NCBI RefSeq assembly: GCF_013839525.1
Contig: NZ_JACDIS010000003.1
Coordinates: 372,001 to 436,000 of the forward strand
DNA length: 64,000 nt
Direction: 5' to 3'
Origin: Chthonobacter rhizosphaerae
GTDB lineage: Bacteria; Pseudomonadota; Alphaproteobacteria; Rhizobiales; Pleomorphomonadaceae
Part shown: piece by piece, positions 48,071-56,374 of the stretch
How the letters are laid out: the number at the start of each line of letters is the position of its first letter
How positions within the stretch are numbered: the first letter of the stretch is position 1
Notes under the pieces: model-generated
What the model saw: only the letters and a program-made list of their open reading frames with translations
Told to the model about the DNA's origin: nothing
Databases searched by the model: none
Program-made: the position numbers and the translations under genes

Positions 48071-49462
48071 ATGACGACCAACGCCGACGACGCGAAGACC
48101 ACCCACAGGGGCGTGGCGACGATCGAGGAGGCCCGGGCCTGGCTGTCGGAGCGCGGCATCGAGGACATCGAGTGCATGACCCCGGACCAGGCCGGGGTCG
48201 CGCGCGGCAAGCTGATGCCGGCCGACAAGTTCTTCACCGGCCCGGTCATGTCGATGCCGTCGTCCATCTTCACCCAGACCATCACGGGCGAGTATCCGGA
48301 GGAGGACGAGAGCTTCAAGCACGACCCGAACGACGGCGACATCCAGCTGAAGCCGGATTTCTCCACGCTCGCGGTGGTGCCCTGGGCGTCCGACCCGACC
48401 GCCCAGATCATCCACGACGCCTACACCCGCGACGGCCGCCCGGTGGACATCGCGCCGCGCCAGCTGCTCCGGCGGATCCTCAACCTCTACGACCGCCAGG
48501 GCTGGAAGCCCGTGGTGGCGCCGGAGATGGAGTTCTACCTCGTCCGCCCCAACACCGACCCGGACTATCCGCTGGAGCCGCCGGTCGGCCGGTCGGGCCG
48601 GTCGGAGAGCGGGCGCCAGTCCTACTCGATCCAGGCGGTCAACGAGTTCGACGACCTCTTCGACGACATCTACGACTATTCGGAAGCGCAGGGCCTGGAG
48701 ATCGACACCCTCATCCACGAGGAGGGCGCCGCCCAGATGGAGATCAACCTGCGCCACGGCGACCCGCTGCAGCTCTGCGACCAGGTGTTCCTGTTCAAGC
48801 GCACCATCCGCGAGGCCGCGCTCCGGCACGACATGTACGCGACATTCATGGCCAAGCCGATGAGCCGCGAGCCCGGCTCGGCCATGCACATCCACCAGTC
48901 GGTGCTGGACCTGGAGACGGGGAAGAACATCTTCTCCGACGCGGACGGCAACCCGACGCCGGAATTCTTCCAGTTCATCGCCGGCCAGCAGCGCTACCTG
49001 CCGTCGGTCATGTGCATGCTGGCGCCCTACGTGAACTCCTACCGCCGCCTCGCCCGCCACACGGCGGCGCCCATCAACGTCCACTGGGGCTACGACAACC
49101 GCACGGTCGGCCTGCGCGTGCCCAACTCCAGCCCCCAGGCCCGCCGGGTGGAGAACCGCGTCCCCTCCTCCGACGCCAACCCCTATCTCGCCGTCGCGGC
49201 GTCGCTCGCCTGCGGCTACCTCGGCATCCAGGAAGGCCTCGACCCCGAGGCGCCGGTGGACGGCTCCGCCCGCGAGCTGCCCTTCGGCCTGCCCCGCGGC
49301 CTCCTCGAAGCCGTCGCCCTCTTCGAGGAGACCGAGGAGCTCGGCGAAATCTTCGGCAGCCGCTTCGTCTCCACCTACCGCGCCATCAAGCAGCAGGAGT
49401 TCGAGACCTTCATGAAGGTGATCTCGAGCTGGGAGCGGGAGTATCTGCTGTTGAGTGTGTAG
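48071..49462 (+). CDS. Second glutamine-synthetase-like enzyme (gamma-glutamylpolyamine synthetase)
   Basis: 463 aa from ATG 48071. Glutamine-synthetase fold with WKPVVAPEMEFYLVRPN (metal site), IDTLIHEEGAAQMEINLRHGDPL, YATFMAKPMSREPGSAMHIHQSV, YVNSYRRLARHTAAPINVHWGYDNRTVGLRVP and SDANPYLAVAASLACGYLG. It is a paralogue of the protein at 45316 but clearly diverged, so the two may act on different polyamines or on ethanolamine-like amines. No GlnA adenylylation site. It is transcribed away from its paralogue under a matching operator and is followed by the transaminase gene 158 bases later. Confidence 0.87.
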   Translation: MTTNADDAKTTHRGVATIEEARAWLSERGIEDIECMTPDQAGVARGKLMPADKFFTGPVMSMPSSIFTQTITGEYPEEDESFKHDPNDGDIQLKPDFSTLAVVPWASDPTAQIIHDAYTRDGRPVDIAPRQLLRRILNLYDRQGWKPVVAPEMEFYLVRPNTDPDYPLEPPVGRSGRSESGRQSYSIQAVNEFDDLFDDIYDYSEAQGLEIDTLIHEEGAAQMEINLRHGDPLQLCDQVFLFKRTIREAALRHDMYATFMAKPMSREPGSAMHIHQSVLDLETGKNIFSDADGNPTPEFFQFIAGQQRYLPSVMCMLAPYVNSYRRLARHTAAPINVHWGYDNRTVGLRVPNSSPQARRVENRVPSSDANPYLAVAASLACGYLGIQEGLDPEAPVDGSARELPFGLPRGLLEAVALFEETEELGEIFGSRFVSTYRAIKQQEFETFMKVISSWEREYLLLSV

Positions 49463-49465
49463 GGG

Positions 49466-49599
49466 GAGGCAGTAGGCAGTAGGGAGTAGGCAGTAGGGAG
49501 GTTGAGCGAGGGGACGGACCTTCGCCCTTACTCCTTGTCTTCAATTCAAACGCCGGAACCTCCGCTTCCTACTGCCTACTGCCTATTGCCTACTGCCTC
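49466..49599. repeat. Inverted heptamer repeat around GGCAGTA
   Basis: Left arm (49466-49500) has tandem GGCAGTA-like heptamers; right arm (49565-49599) has the reverse complement. Arms match over about 31 bases with about two mismatches and enclose a 64-base loop. The unit is unlike the GC-rich surroundings. It sits exactly between two putrescine genes. Confidence 0.8.
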
Positions 49600-49620
49600 A
49601 CCTGCTCAGGAACCCCCACC

Positions 49621-51006
49621 ATGACCGTCTCAAACAAATACCCCACCGCCCACTACCGCGCTCTCGACGCGGCGCATCACCTGCATCCGTTCTCGGATAC
49701 GCGCGCCCTGAATGCCGAGGGCACGCGGGTGATCGTCAAGGGCGAGGGCGTTTGGCTGACGGATTCGGAGGGCAACCGGATCCTCGACGGCATGGCGGGG
49801 CTCTGGTGCGTGAACATCGGCCATGGGCGGCCGGAGATCGCCGAGGCGGTCAATCGCCAGATGGCCGAGATCTCCTACTACAACACCTTCTTCAAGACGA
49901 CGCACCCGCCGGCGGTGGACCTCGCCGCCCTCCTGCAGTCGGTCGCGCCGGCGCAGTTCAACCGGGTGTTCTTCACCGGGTCGGGCTCGGAGAGCAACGA
50001 CACCGTCGTCCGCATGGTGCGCACCTACTGGGCCACCCTCGGCAAGCCGGACAAGCAGATCATCATCGCCCGGCGGAACGCCTACCACGGCTCCACCATG
50101 GCGGGCGCGTCGCTCGGCGGCATGAAGCCCATGCACGCCCAAGGCGGCCTGCCGATCCCCGGCATCCACCACATCGCCCAGCCCTACTGGTTCGACGAGG
50201 GCGGCGAGATGAGCCCGGACGACTTCGGCGTCTGGGCCGCGGAGGAACTCGGCCGCGCCATCGACGCCCTCGGCGAGGACAAGGTCGCGGCCTTCATCGC
50301 CGAGCCGATCCAGGGCGCCGGCGGCGTCATCATCCCGCCCCGCACCTACTGGCCGACGGTCGCCCGCATCCTGAAGGAGCGCGACATCCTGTTCGTCTCC
50401 GACGAGGTGATCTGCGGTTTCGGCCGGCTCGGCCGGTGGTTCGGGTCGGAGCATTTCGGCACCGAGCCGGACCTGATGCCGATCGCCAAGGGCCTCTCGT
50501 CCGGCTACCTGCCCATCGGCGGCGTCATGGTGTCGGACAAGGTCGCCCACGTGCTGGAGGAGACCGGCGACTTCAACCACGGCTTCACCTACTCCGGCCA
50601 CCCGGTCGCCTGCGCGGCCGCCATCGCCAACCTGACGATCATCAGGGACGAGAAGCTGGTGGAGCGCGTCGCCGACGACATTGGCCCCTACCTGCAGGCG
50701 AAGTGGCGGGCGCTCGCCGATCATCCGCTCGTCGGGGAGGCCCGCATGGAGGGCCTGATGGGCGCGCTCGAACTCGTGCCCGACAAGCGCTCCCGCCGCC
50801 GCTTCGAGGGCGACGGCAAGGTCGGCCTCCTCTGCCGCGACATCTCCTTCCGCAACAATCTCGTCATGCGGGCGACGCGCGACTCCATGATCATCTCCCC
50901 GCCCCTCGTCCTCAGCCACGACGAGGCCGACGAACTCATCCGCCTCGCCACCCTGACGCTCGACCAGACGCACGCGGAGCTGAAGCGCCAGGGGTTGATG
51001 GGGTGA
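49621..51006 (+). CDS. spuC: Putrescine-pyruvate aminotransferase (class III)
   Basis: 461 aa class III PLP aminotransferase. The SpuC/YgjG-type N-terminus has HLHPFSDTRALNAEGTRVIVKGEGVWLTD, then DGMAGLWCVNIGHGRPEIAEA, FTGSGSESNDT (phosphate cup), RRNAYHGSTMAGASLGGM and FVSDEVICGFGRLG with the PLP Asp. The Schiff-base lysine is Lys290 in PIAKGLSSGYLPIGGVM. It transfers the amino group of putrescine or gamma-glutamyl-putrescine-derived amines to pyruvate. Cytosolic. Context with puuA and puuB supports a polyamine substrate; omega-amino acid substrates are possible. Confidence 0.88.
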   Translation: MTVSNKYPTAHYRALDAAHHLHPFSDTRALNAEGTRVIVKGEGVWLTDSEGNRILDGMAGLWCVNIGHGRPEIAEAVNRQMAEISYYNTFFKTTHPPAVDLAALLQSVAPAQFNRVFFTGSGSESNDTVVRMVRTYWATLGKPDKQIIIARRNAYHGSTMAGASLGGMKPMHAQGGLPIPGIHHIAQPYWFDEGGEMSPDDFGVWAAEELGRAIDALGEDKVAAFIAEPIQGAGGVIIPPRTYWPTVARILKERDILFVSDEVICGFGRLGRWFGSEHFGTEPDLMPIAKGLSSGYLPIGGVMVSDKVAHVLEETGDFNHGFTYSGHPVACAAAIANLTIIRDEKLVERVADDIGPYLQAKWRALADHPLVGEARMEGLMGALELVPDKRSRRRFEGDGKVGLLCRDISFRNNLVMRATRDSMIISPPLVLSHDEADELIRLATLTLDQTHAELKRQGLMG

Positions 51007-51029
51007 CCCGGCGCGGCCGGGGGGCGTTG

Positions 51030-52043
51030 TCACGGGCCCGTGTCGAGCCCCGCCTCCAGGTCGGTCGGGCTCGGCAGAACACGCGCGATGTCGGACGGAA
51101 GGACCGTGTAGGCGGAGACGGCGATCGGCTTGCTGACATGACGAAGCGCATACTCCACGACAAGCCCGGTCTTGCTCCGGCAGAGGATCAATCCGATGCT
51201 CGGGCGGTCGCCTTCGGTCATCAAGTGGTCGTCCACGGCGGCGAGATAGAATCCCATCTTGCCGATGAATTCCGGCTCGAACTCGCCGATCTTAAGGTCC
51301 ACGACCACGTGGCAGTGCAACTTCGTGTGGTAGAAGAGAAGATCGAGATAGTAGTCGCGTCCCGCCACGGTCAGTCGGTACTGGCTCCCCAGGAAGGCAA
51401 ATCCCGTCCCAAGCTCCAGGAGCAGGTTGCGGATGCGGTTCACCAGGGCCGCTTCCAGGTCCCGCTCCCGGCCTTCCGCGGCGAGGTCGACGAAATCGAG
51501 AATGTAGGGATCCTTGAACAGTCCGGCCGCGGCGATCGCCTGCCCCGGCTCCAAGGTGGAGACGAAATTTTCCGTCGCCCTGCCCTGCCGCTCGTGGAGC
51601 CGGGTCTCGATTTGATGGACGAGCACGTCACGGGTCCAACCATGGGCGTTGGCGGCCTGCGCATACCAAAGCCGCGCGTCCGGCGCCTCCAGCTTGTCCA
51701 GAAGGGCGATGTTCACGGACCAGGGCAGTCGTGCAAGGATGCCTTGCACGATTGTCCGATCCGGCCAGACCTCGGCAAACCGGCGCATGTATTTCAGATT
51801 CCGGGGCGAGAAGCCCTTTGCGTCTGGAAAGGCTTCCTTCAGGTCCACCGAAAGTCGATCGATGACTCGGGCGCCCCAGCCGAGATCGCGCTGGCGGTCC
51901 AGGATGTCGCGTCCGATCCGCCAGTAGATGAAGCTCATTTCCGCGTTGATGGCCAGAACGGCGCGGGTCCGTGCCTGCCGGATGGCGTCCTTCAGGTCGC
52001 TGAGCCAGTCTCCGTACTCCGGCGGGACAGGGTTCGACGGCAT
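51030..52043 (-). CDS. DUF1016 PDDEXK nuclease (YhcG-like)
   Basis: 337 aa from ATG 52043, preceded by AGAGGAG. The N-terminal DUF1016_N domain has VLAINAEMSFIYWRIGRDILDRQRDLGWGARVIDRLSVDLKEAFPDAKGFSPRNLKYMRRFAE; the C-terminal nuclease has FAFLGSQYRLTVAGRDYYLDLLFYHTKLHCHVVVDLKIGEFEPEFIGKMGFYL. The D-(x)n-DLK residues are the PDDEXK active site of YhcG proteins. The family occurs with restriction and other mobile gene sets. It is encoded opposite to both neighbours and splits the putrescine genes, which suggests insertion by transfer. Base use is slightly less GC-biased than neighbours (for example TTTTCCGTC). Confidence 0.88.
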   Translation of the reverse strand: MPSNPVPPEYGDWLSDLKDAIRQARTRAVLAINAEMSFIYWRIGRDILDRQRDLGWGARVIDRLSVDLKEAFPDAKGFSPRNLKYMRRFAEVWPDRTIVQGILARLPWSVNIALLDKLEAPDARLWYAQAANAHGWTRDVLVHQIETRLHERQGRATENFVSTLEPGQAIAAAGLFKDPYILDFVDLAAEGRERDLEAALVNRIRNLLLELGTGFAFLGSQYRLTVAGRDYYLDLLFYHTKLHCHVVVDLKIGEFEPEFIGKMGFYLAAVDDHLMTEGDRPSIGLILCRSKTGLVVEYALRHVSKPIAVSAYTVLPSDIARVLPSPTDLEAGLDTGP

Positions 52044-52141
52044 GAAGGCTCCTCTGCGGTCGTTTATCTTCGCCAGTGTAGACCGTCGGTCCATGCCGTC
52101 CAGGTGACAAGCGGCTACCACACGCACCATCGGGTTGTGCC

Positions 52142-53437
52142 ATGACCCCCACCGCCTTCATGCCCCCGCTCGGCCGCGCGCCGCACGCGCCGTCCTGGTA
52201 TGCGGCGACCGCCGGCGCGCTGCCCTCCCATGCGCCGCTGAAGGGCGCGCGGCGGGCGGACGTGTGCGTCATCGGCGGCGGCTACACGGGGCTTTCGGCG
52301 GCGCTCACCCTGGCGAAGGCCGGCTACGACGTGGTGGTCCTGGAGGCCAACAAGGTCGGCTGGGGCGCGTCCGGCCGCAACGGCGGCCAGATCCACACCG
52401 GCCAGCGGCGCGATCCGGACTGGCTCGCCGGCCGCCTCGGCGAGCCCGCCGCCCGCCGGCTCCTCGCCCTCGCGGACGAGGCCTGGCACTTCCAGCGCGC
52501 GCTCATCCGCGATCACGCCATGGAGGTCGACCTCGCCGACGGCCTCATTCACGGCATCCACAAGCCGCGTTGGGTGGAGGACGCCCGGCGCGAGGCGGAC
52601 CATCTGACGACGAAGTGGGGGCTCGGCCCGATCCGCTTCCTCGACAAGGCCGAGACCGCCGAGAAACTCGGCACCGAGGTCTATCACGCCGGCACGCTCG
52701 ACCCGAAGAGCGGGCACCTGCATCCGCTGAAGTTCGCCCTCGGCATCGCCCGGGCCGCTGCGGCCGCCGGCGCCACGATCTTCGAGGACAGCCGCGCCCT
52801 TTCCGTGCGCCATGGCGCCAAGGTGGAGGTGACGACCCCGGACGGCGTCGTGACCGCCGACACCCTGGTCCTCGCCGGCAACGGCTATCTCGGCGGTCTC
52901 GATCCGGAAACCGACGCCCGGGTGATGCCGCTCAACAACTTCATCCTCGCCACCGCGCCGCTGCCGGAGGACCTGATCCCCGGCAACGAGGCGGCGAGCG
53001 ACACCCGGTTCGTGGTCTACTACTGGCGGCAGACCCCGGACCGGCGGCTCCTGTTCGGCGGCGGCGAGACCTTCACGCCGAAATTCCCGAAGGACATCAG
53101 GCGTTTCGTCACCCGGCACATGACCGCCATCTATCCGCGGCTGAAGGCGGTGCCGATCGACTACGGCTGGGGCGGCACGCTCGGCCTCACGGTGAACCGG
53201 CTGCCCTATGTGCGCCGGCCGAAGCCGAACGTCTGGGTGGCGGCGGGCTATTCCGGCCAGGGCGTCATGCTGGCGCCCTTCGCCGGGCACATCCTCGCCG
53301 AGGCCATCCGCGGCCAGACCGAGCGGTTCGACGCGTTCGCCGACATTCCCTGCCCGCCCTTTCCGGGCGGCACGCTGATGCGCTGGCCCACCCTGGTCGC
53401 CGCCATGAGCTGGTTCGCGCTCCGCGACCGGATCTGA
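52142..53437 (+). CDS. puuB: FAD-dependent gamma-glutamylputrescine oxidoreductase
   Basis: 431 aa. N-terminal APHAPSWYAATAG, then CVIGGGYTGLSAALTLAKAGYDVVVLEANKVGWGASGRNGGQIHTGQRRD: the GxGxxG FAD motif followed by the GASGRNGG loop typical of PuuB/YgaF-type DAO family oxidases. The mid-region has HPLKFALGIARAAAAAGATIFEDS, and the C-terminus YVRRPKPNVWVAAGYSGQGVMLAPFAGHILAEAI is the flavin-binding end. It would oxidise gamma-glutamylputrescine to the aldehyde with release of ammonia and peroxide. Oriented with spuC but separated from it by the DUF1016 gene. Confidence 0.9.
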   Translation: MTPTAFMPPLGRAPHAPSWYAATAGALPSHAPLKGARRADVCVIGGGYTGLSAALTLAKAGYDVVVLEANKVGWGASGRNGGQIHTGQRRDPDWLAGRLGEPAARRLLALADEAWHFQRALIRDHAMEVDLADGLIHGIHKPRWVEDARREADHLTTKWGLGPIRFLDKAETAEKLGTEVYHAGTLDPKSGHLHPLKFALGIARAAAAAGATIFEDSRALSVRHGAKVEVTTPDGVVTADTLVLAGNGYLGGLDPETDARVMPLNNFILATAPLPEDLIPGNEAASDTRFVVYYWRQTPDRRLLFGGGETFTPKFPKDIRRFVTRHMTAIYPRLKAVPIDYGWGGTLGLTVNRLPYVRRPKPNVWVAAGYSGQGVMLAPFAGHILAEAIRGQTERFDAFADIPCPPFPGGTLMRWPTLVAAMSWFALRDRI

Positions 53438-53457
53438 CCGGCGGGCGGCGCGCGCCG

Positions 53458-54000
53458 TCAGCGCGCCACGGTCTCCAGCGGCTTGCGCGGCTCCTGGGAG
53501 CCGCCGGCGAACACGGTCGTGACCTTGATGACCTCGCCATGCTCCGTCGCGCTCGTCGGGTGCCGGGCGAGTTGCCCGGCTTCCAGCCTGGACAGGGCAT
53601 CCAGGAGGGCGAACAGGCTGTCCGCCGACATGCGGCCCGGATCGAGCCCCTGGGTGAGGCCGAAGCGCAGGTAGAGCCGATCGACCGTTTCCGAATGGCC
53701 GGCGTAGACCGACGTCCAGTCGTCGAACCGGCGTTCATCGATTTCGCCCGCCGAGAGCACGGTCAGGTTGGCGGCGCGCTTGTCCCGGGCGATCCGCATC
53801 AGGAGGGATGAGAGCCGGCGCCGGTCGCCCTCGATCACGCCGACGAAATACTGGTCGTTGAAGGCCAGCACGCCGGTGATGCCGGCCGCCGGGTTGTTCT
53901 TCTGTCCGGACAGGACGATCGCCTTCAGCTCCTTGGCGAGCGGCAGCCCGAGGTCGCGGATCTTGTTCTCCGAGTAGTAGACCAGCCGGTGAAGGTACAT
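53458..54000 (-). CDS. BLUF-domain protein with degenerate active site
   Basis: 180 aa. Residues 3-95 are a BLUF fold: HRLVYYSENKI with Tyr8, SGQKNNPAAGITGVLAFNDQYFVGVIEGD, RIARDKRAANLTVL and RRFDDW. Photoactive BLUF domains need a Gln in the F-F-Q-x-L-E-G motif and usually W-x-M later. Here those places are Gly54 (F-V-G-V-I-E-G) and Ser97 (W-T-S). The photocycle Gln is therefore missing. The remaining about 80 residues are helical. It may bind flavin without normal blue-light chemistry or act as a light-independent partner. Convergent with puuB (21-base gap). Confidence 0.85.
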   Translation of the reverse strand: MYLHRLVYYSENKIRDLGLPLAKELKAIVLSGQKNNPAAGITGVLAFNDQYFVGVIEGDRRRLSSLLMRIARDKRAANLTVLSAGEIDERRFDDWTSVYAGHSETVDRLYLRFGLTQGLDPGRMSADSLFALLDALSRLEAGQLARHPTSATEHGEVIKVTTVFAGGSQEPRKPLETVAR

Positions 54001-54307
54001 GACCGTCTTCCTCGCAGTCTTTAGTCAGATGCTAGGCGACCGCGGTGAACCGCGCCTGAAATCTTTCGATCGATTTGGAACGATCGGGCGATTTTGTTGC
54101 CGACGGCATCGACCGGACCCACCCGAGGGCCGTCCCGGGCCGTCGGGCGCCGGTTTATTCTTTTGCCCGGCTCGGGCGGGGCGAAAAGCGTTTTCGTCGG
54201 CTTCGCGAGATTTAGAATGTGCGACGCCGCAATTTTTTGCCGCATCGCTTATCTGTCCTTCTCACGCCATGACAGGCGCGCCATCAGGACGGACAAAGCC
54301 GAACGCC
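54001..54307. other. Divergent region BLUF / DUF2849
   Basis: 307 bases without a gene. The AT-rich stretch 54155-54250 has a good -10 candidate TAGAAT (54213-54218) with no strong -35, suggesting an activator-dependent promoter for the sulfur genes. Two CGATCG hexamers lie at about 54070-54090. Confidence 0.4.
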
Positions 54308-54610
54308 ATGCCGCAGATCGTGACCGCCAATTCGCTCATCGAGGGAGACGTGGTCTTCCGCACGGCCGACGGCGGCTGGGTCCGGGACATCGACGCCGCC
54401 GGCGTGCTCGCCGACAAGGCGGCGGCCGAGGCCGCCCACGCGGCCGCCCTCCAGGACGTGAAGGCCGCCAAGGTTGTCGACGTCGCCCTGATCGACGTGA
54501 CCGCCGAGGCCGGCAAGGTGGTGCCGGTGAAGCTGCGCGAACGCATCCGCGCCTTCGGCCCCACGGTCAAGTCCGATCACCGGGCGGACCTGAAGCCCTT
54601 CACCGCCTGA
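54308..54610 (+). CDS. DUF2849 protein of the sulfite-reduction operon
   Basis: 100 aa from ATG 54308 (in-frame upstream codons are non-family). MPQIVTANSLIEGDVVFRTADGGWVRDIDAAGVLADKAAAEAA is the DUF2849 signature. This small cytosolic protein is regularly encoded just before cysI in alphaproteobacteria; its biochemical role is unknown. The end VVPVKLRERIRAFGPTVKSDHRADLKPF is conserved in the family. Followed by cysI after 108 bases that contain a short tandem repeat. Confidence 0.85.
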   Translation: MPQIVTANSLIEGDVVFRTADGGWVRDIDAAGVLADKAAAEAAHAAALQDVKAAKVVDVALIDVTAEAGKVVPVKLRERIRAFGPTVKSDHRADLKPFTA

Positions 54611-54660
54611 AGCTTTTCGCCGCCTGAAGCCCTCTGCCGCCTGAAGCTCTTCGCCATCTG
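54603..54660 (+). repeat. Tandem repeat at the DUF2849 stop codon
   Basis: Three and a half copies of a 16-18 base unit built around CGCCTGAAGC, beginning with the last codons and stop of the DUF2849 gene. Each copy recreates the Ala-stop-like end (GCC TGA). Looks like duplication by strand slippage. Confidence 0.7.
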
Positions 54661-54718
54661 AACGTCGCATCCTCCGCAGGCCCGCTCCGCACGACCGCGT
54701 TTCTTTCCGGGATCCACC

Positions 54719-56374
54719 ATGTATCGCTACGACGAGTTCGACGCCGCCTTCGTGCATGAGCGCGTGGCCCAGTTCTCCGACCAGGTGGTCCGCCGCGTCG
54801 CCGGGGACATGACCGAGGAGGAGTTCCGGCCGCACCGGCTGATGAACGGCCTCTACCTGCAGCTCCACGCCTACATGCTGCGCGTCGCGATCCCCTACGG
54901 CACGCTCTCGTCCCGGCAGCTGCGCAAGCTCGGCCGCATCGCGCGCGTCTACGACAAGGGCTTCGGCCATTTCACCACGCGCCAGAACATCCAGTACAAC
55001 TGGCCCGCCCTGAAGGACATCCCGGCCATCCTCGGCGAGCTCGCCGAGGTCGAGATGCACGCCATCCAGACCTCGGGCAACTGCATCCGCAACGTCACCG
55101 CCGACCACTTCGCCGGCGCCGCCCGCGACGAGGTGGCGGACCCGCGCCCCTACGCGGAGATCCTGCGCCAGTGGTCGAGCATCCACCCGGAATTCTCCTT
55201 CCTGCCGCGCAAGTTCAAGATCGCCGTCACCGGCGCCGCCCACGACCGGGCGGCCATCCGGGTGCATGACATCGGCCTGGAGGTGCGCCGGAACGAGGCG
55301 GGCGAGATCGGCTTCCGGGTGCTCGTCGGCGGCGGCCAGGGCCGCACGCCCATGCTGGCGCGCGAGGTCAACGCCTTCGTGCCGGAGAAGGACCTCCTCG
55401 CCTACATTGACGCGATCATGCGCGTCTACAACCTCTACGGGCGACGCGACAACAAGTACAAGGCGCGCATCAAGATCCTCGTCCACGAGACCGGGCTCGA
55501 CGAGCTGAAGCGCCAGATCGAGGCCGAGTTCGAGGCCATCAAGGACGGCGTGCTCACCCTGCCGGCCGACGAGGTCGAGCGGATCGAGGCCTATTTCGCC
55601 CCGCCGGTCTTCCCCGAGCGGCCGGCCGCGAGCGCGTCCTTCGAGGCGGCCCGCGCCGCCGACCGGGAGTTCGACCGCTTCGCCCGGGTGAACCTCCACC
55701 CGCACAAGACGCCCGGCTACACCTCGCTCACCATCTCGCTGAAGCCCATCGGCGGCATTCCGGGCGACGCCTCGGCCGACCAGATGGACGTGGTGGCCGA
55801 CCTCGCCGAGCGCTACGCCTTCGACGAGATCCGCGTCAGCCACGAGCAGAACCTCGTCTTCCCGCACGTCGCCCTCGACGACGTTCACGCGGTCTGGTCC
55901 GTCCTCAAGGAGCACGGGCTCGCCACCGCCAACGCGGGCCTCGTGACCGACATCATCGCCTGCCCGGGCCTCGACTACTGCGCCCTCGCCAACGCCCGCT
56001 CCATCCCGGTGGCGAGCCGCATCTCCGAACGCCTCGGCGACCCGGACCGGCAGGAGGCGATCGGCCCCCTGTCGATCAAGATCTCCGGCTGCATCAACGC
56101 CTGCGGCCATCACCACGTGGGCCACATCGGCATCCTCGGCGTCGACAAGAAGGGGGTGGAGGTCTACCAGCTCACCCTCGGCGGCAGCCCGGACGAGACC
56201 GCCGCCATCGGCGAGATCGTCGGCCCGGGCTTCGACAGCGACCAGATCGTGGACGCCGTCGAGACGGTCGTGGACACCTATCTCAAGCTGCGCTCCTCCC
56301 CGGACGAGACCTTCCTCGCCGCCTATCGCCGCGTGGGCGAGGCACCCTTCAAGGAGGCGCTCTATGGCGCTTGA
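54719..56374 (+). CDS. cysI: Assimilatory nitrite/sulfite reductase, siroheme type
   Basis: 551 aa. Two ferredoxin-like half domains, then siroheme/4Fe-4S ligands CPGLDYC (Cys415, Cys421) and GCINACGHHH (Cys458, Cys462), giving C-x5-C and C-x3-C. Substrate and siroheme contacts include FTTRQNIQYNWP and TSGNCIRNVTADHF. It reduces sulfite to sulfide with six electrons in the cytosol. Nitrite reduction is a family alternative, but the overlapping cysH gene favours sulfite. The stop overlaps the cysH start by 11 bases. Confidence 0.92.
   Translation: MYRYDEFDAAFVHERVAQFSDQVVRRVAGDMTEEEFRPHRLMNGLYLQLHAYMLRVAIPYGTLSSRQLRKLGRIARVYDKGFGHFTTRQNIQYNWPALKDIPAILGELAEVEMHAIQTSGNCIRNVTADHFAGAARDEVADPRPYAEILRQWSSIHPEFSFLPRKFKIAVTGAAHDRAAIRVHDIGLEVRRNEAGEIGFRVLVGGGQGRTPMLAREVNAFVPEKDLLAYIDAIMRVYNLYGRRDNKYKARIKILVHETGLDELKRQIEAEFEAIKDGVLTLPADEVERIEAYFAPPVFPERPAASASFEAARAADREFDRFARVNLHPHKTPGYTSLTISLKPIGGIPGDASADQMDVVADLAERYAFDEIRVSHEQNLVFPHVALDDVHAVWSVLKEHGLATANAGLVTDIIACPGLDYCALANARSIPVASRISERLGDPDRQEAIGPLSIKISGCINACGHHHVGHIGILGVDKKGVEVYQLTLGGSPDETAAIGEIVGPGFDSDQIVDAVETVVDTYLKLRSSPDETFLAAYRRVGEAPFKEALYGA

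Noticed and set aside
53458-54000. BLUF protein as an ordinary blue-light receptor
   Set aside because: The conserved Gln and the W-x-M Met are missing, so standard photoreception was not assigned.
54001-54307. SAM or other sulfur-related riboswitch before DUF2849-cysI
   Set aside because: No recognisable SAM-I/II core or pseudoknot could be drawn in the 307-base region.
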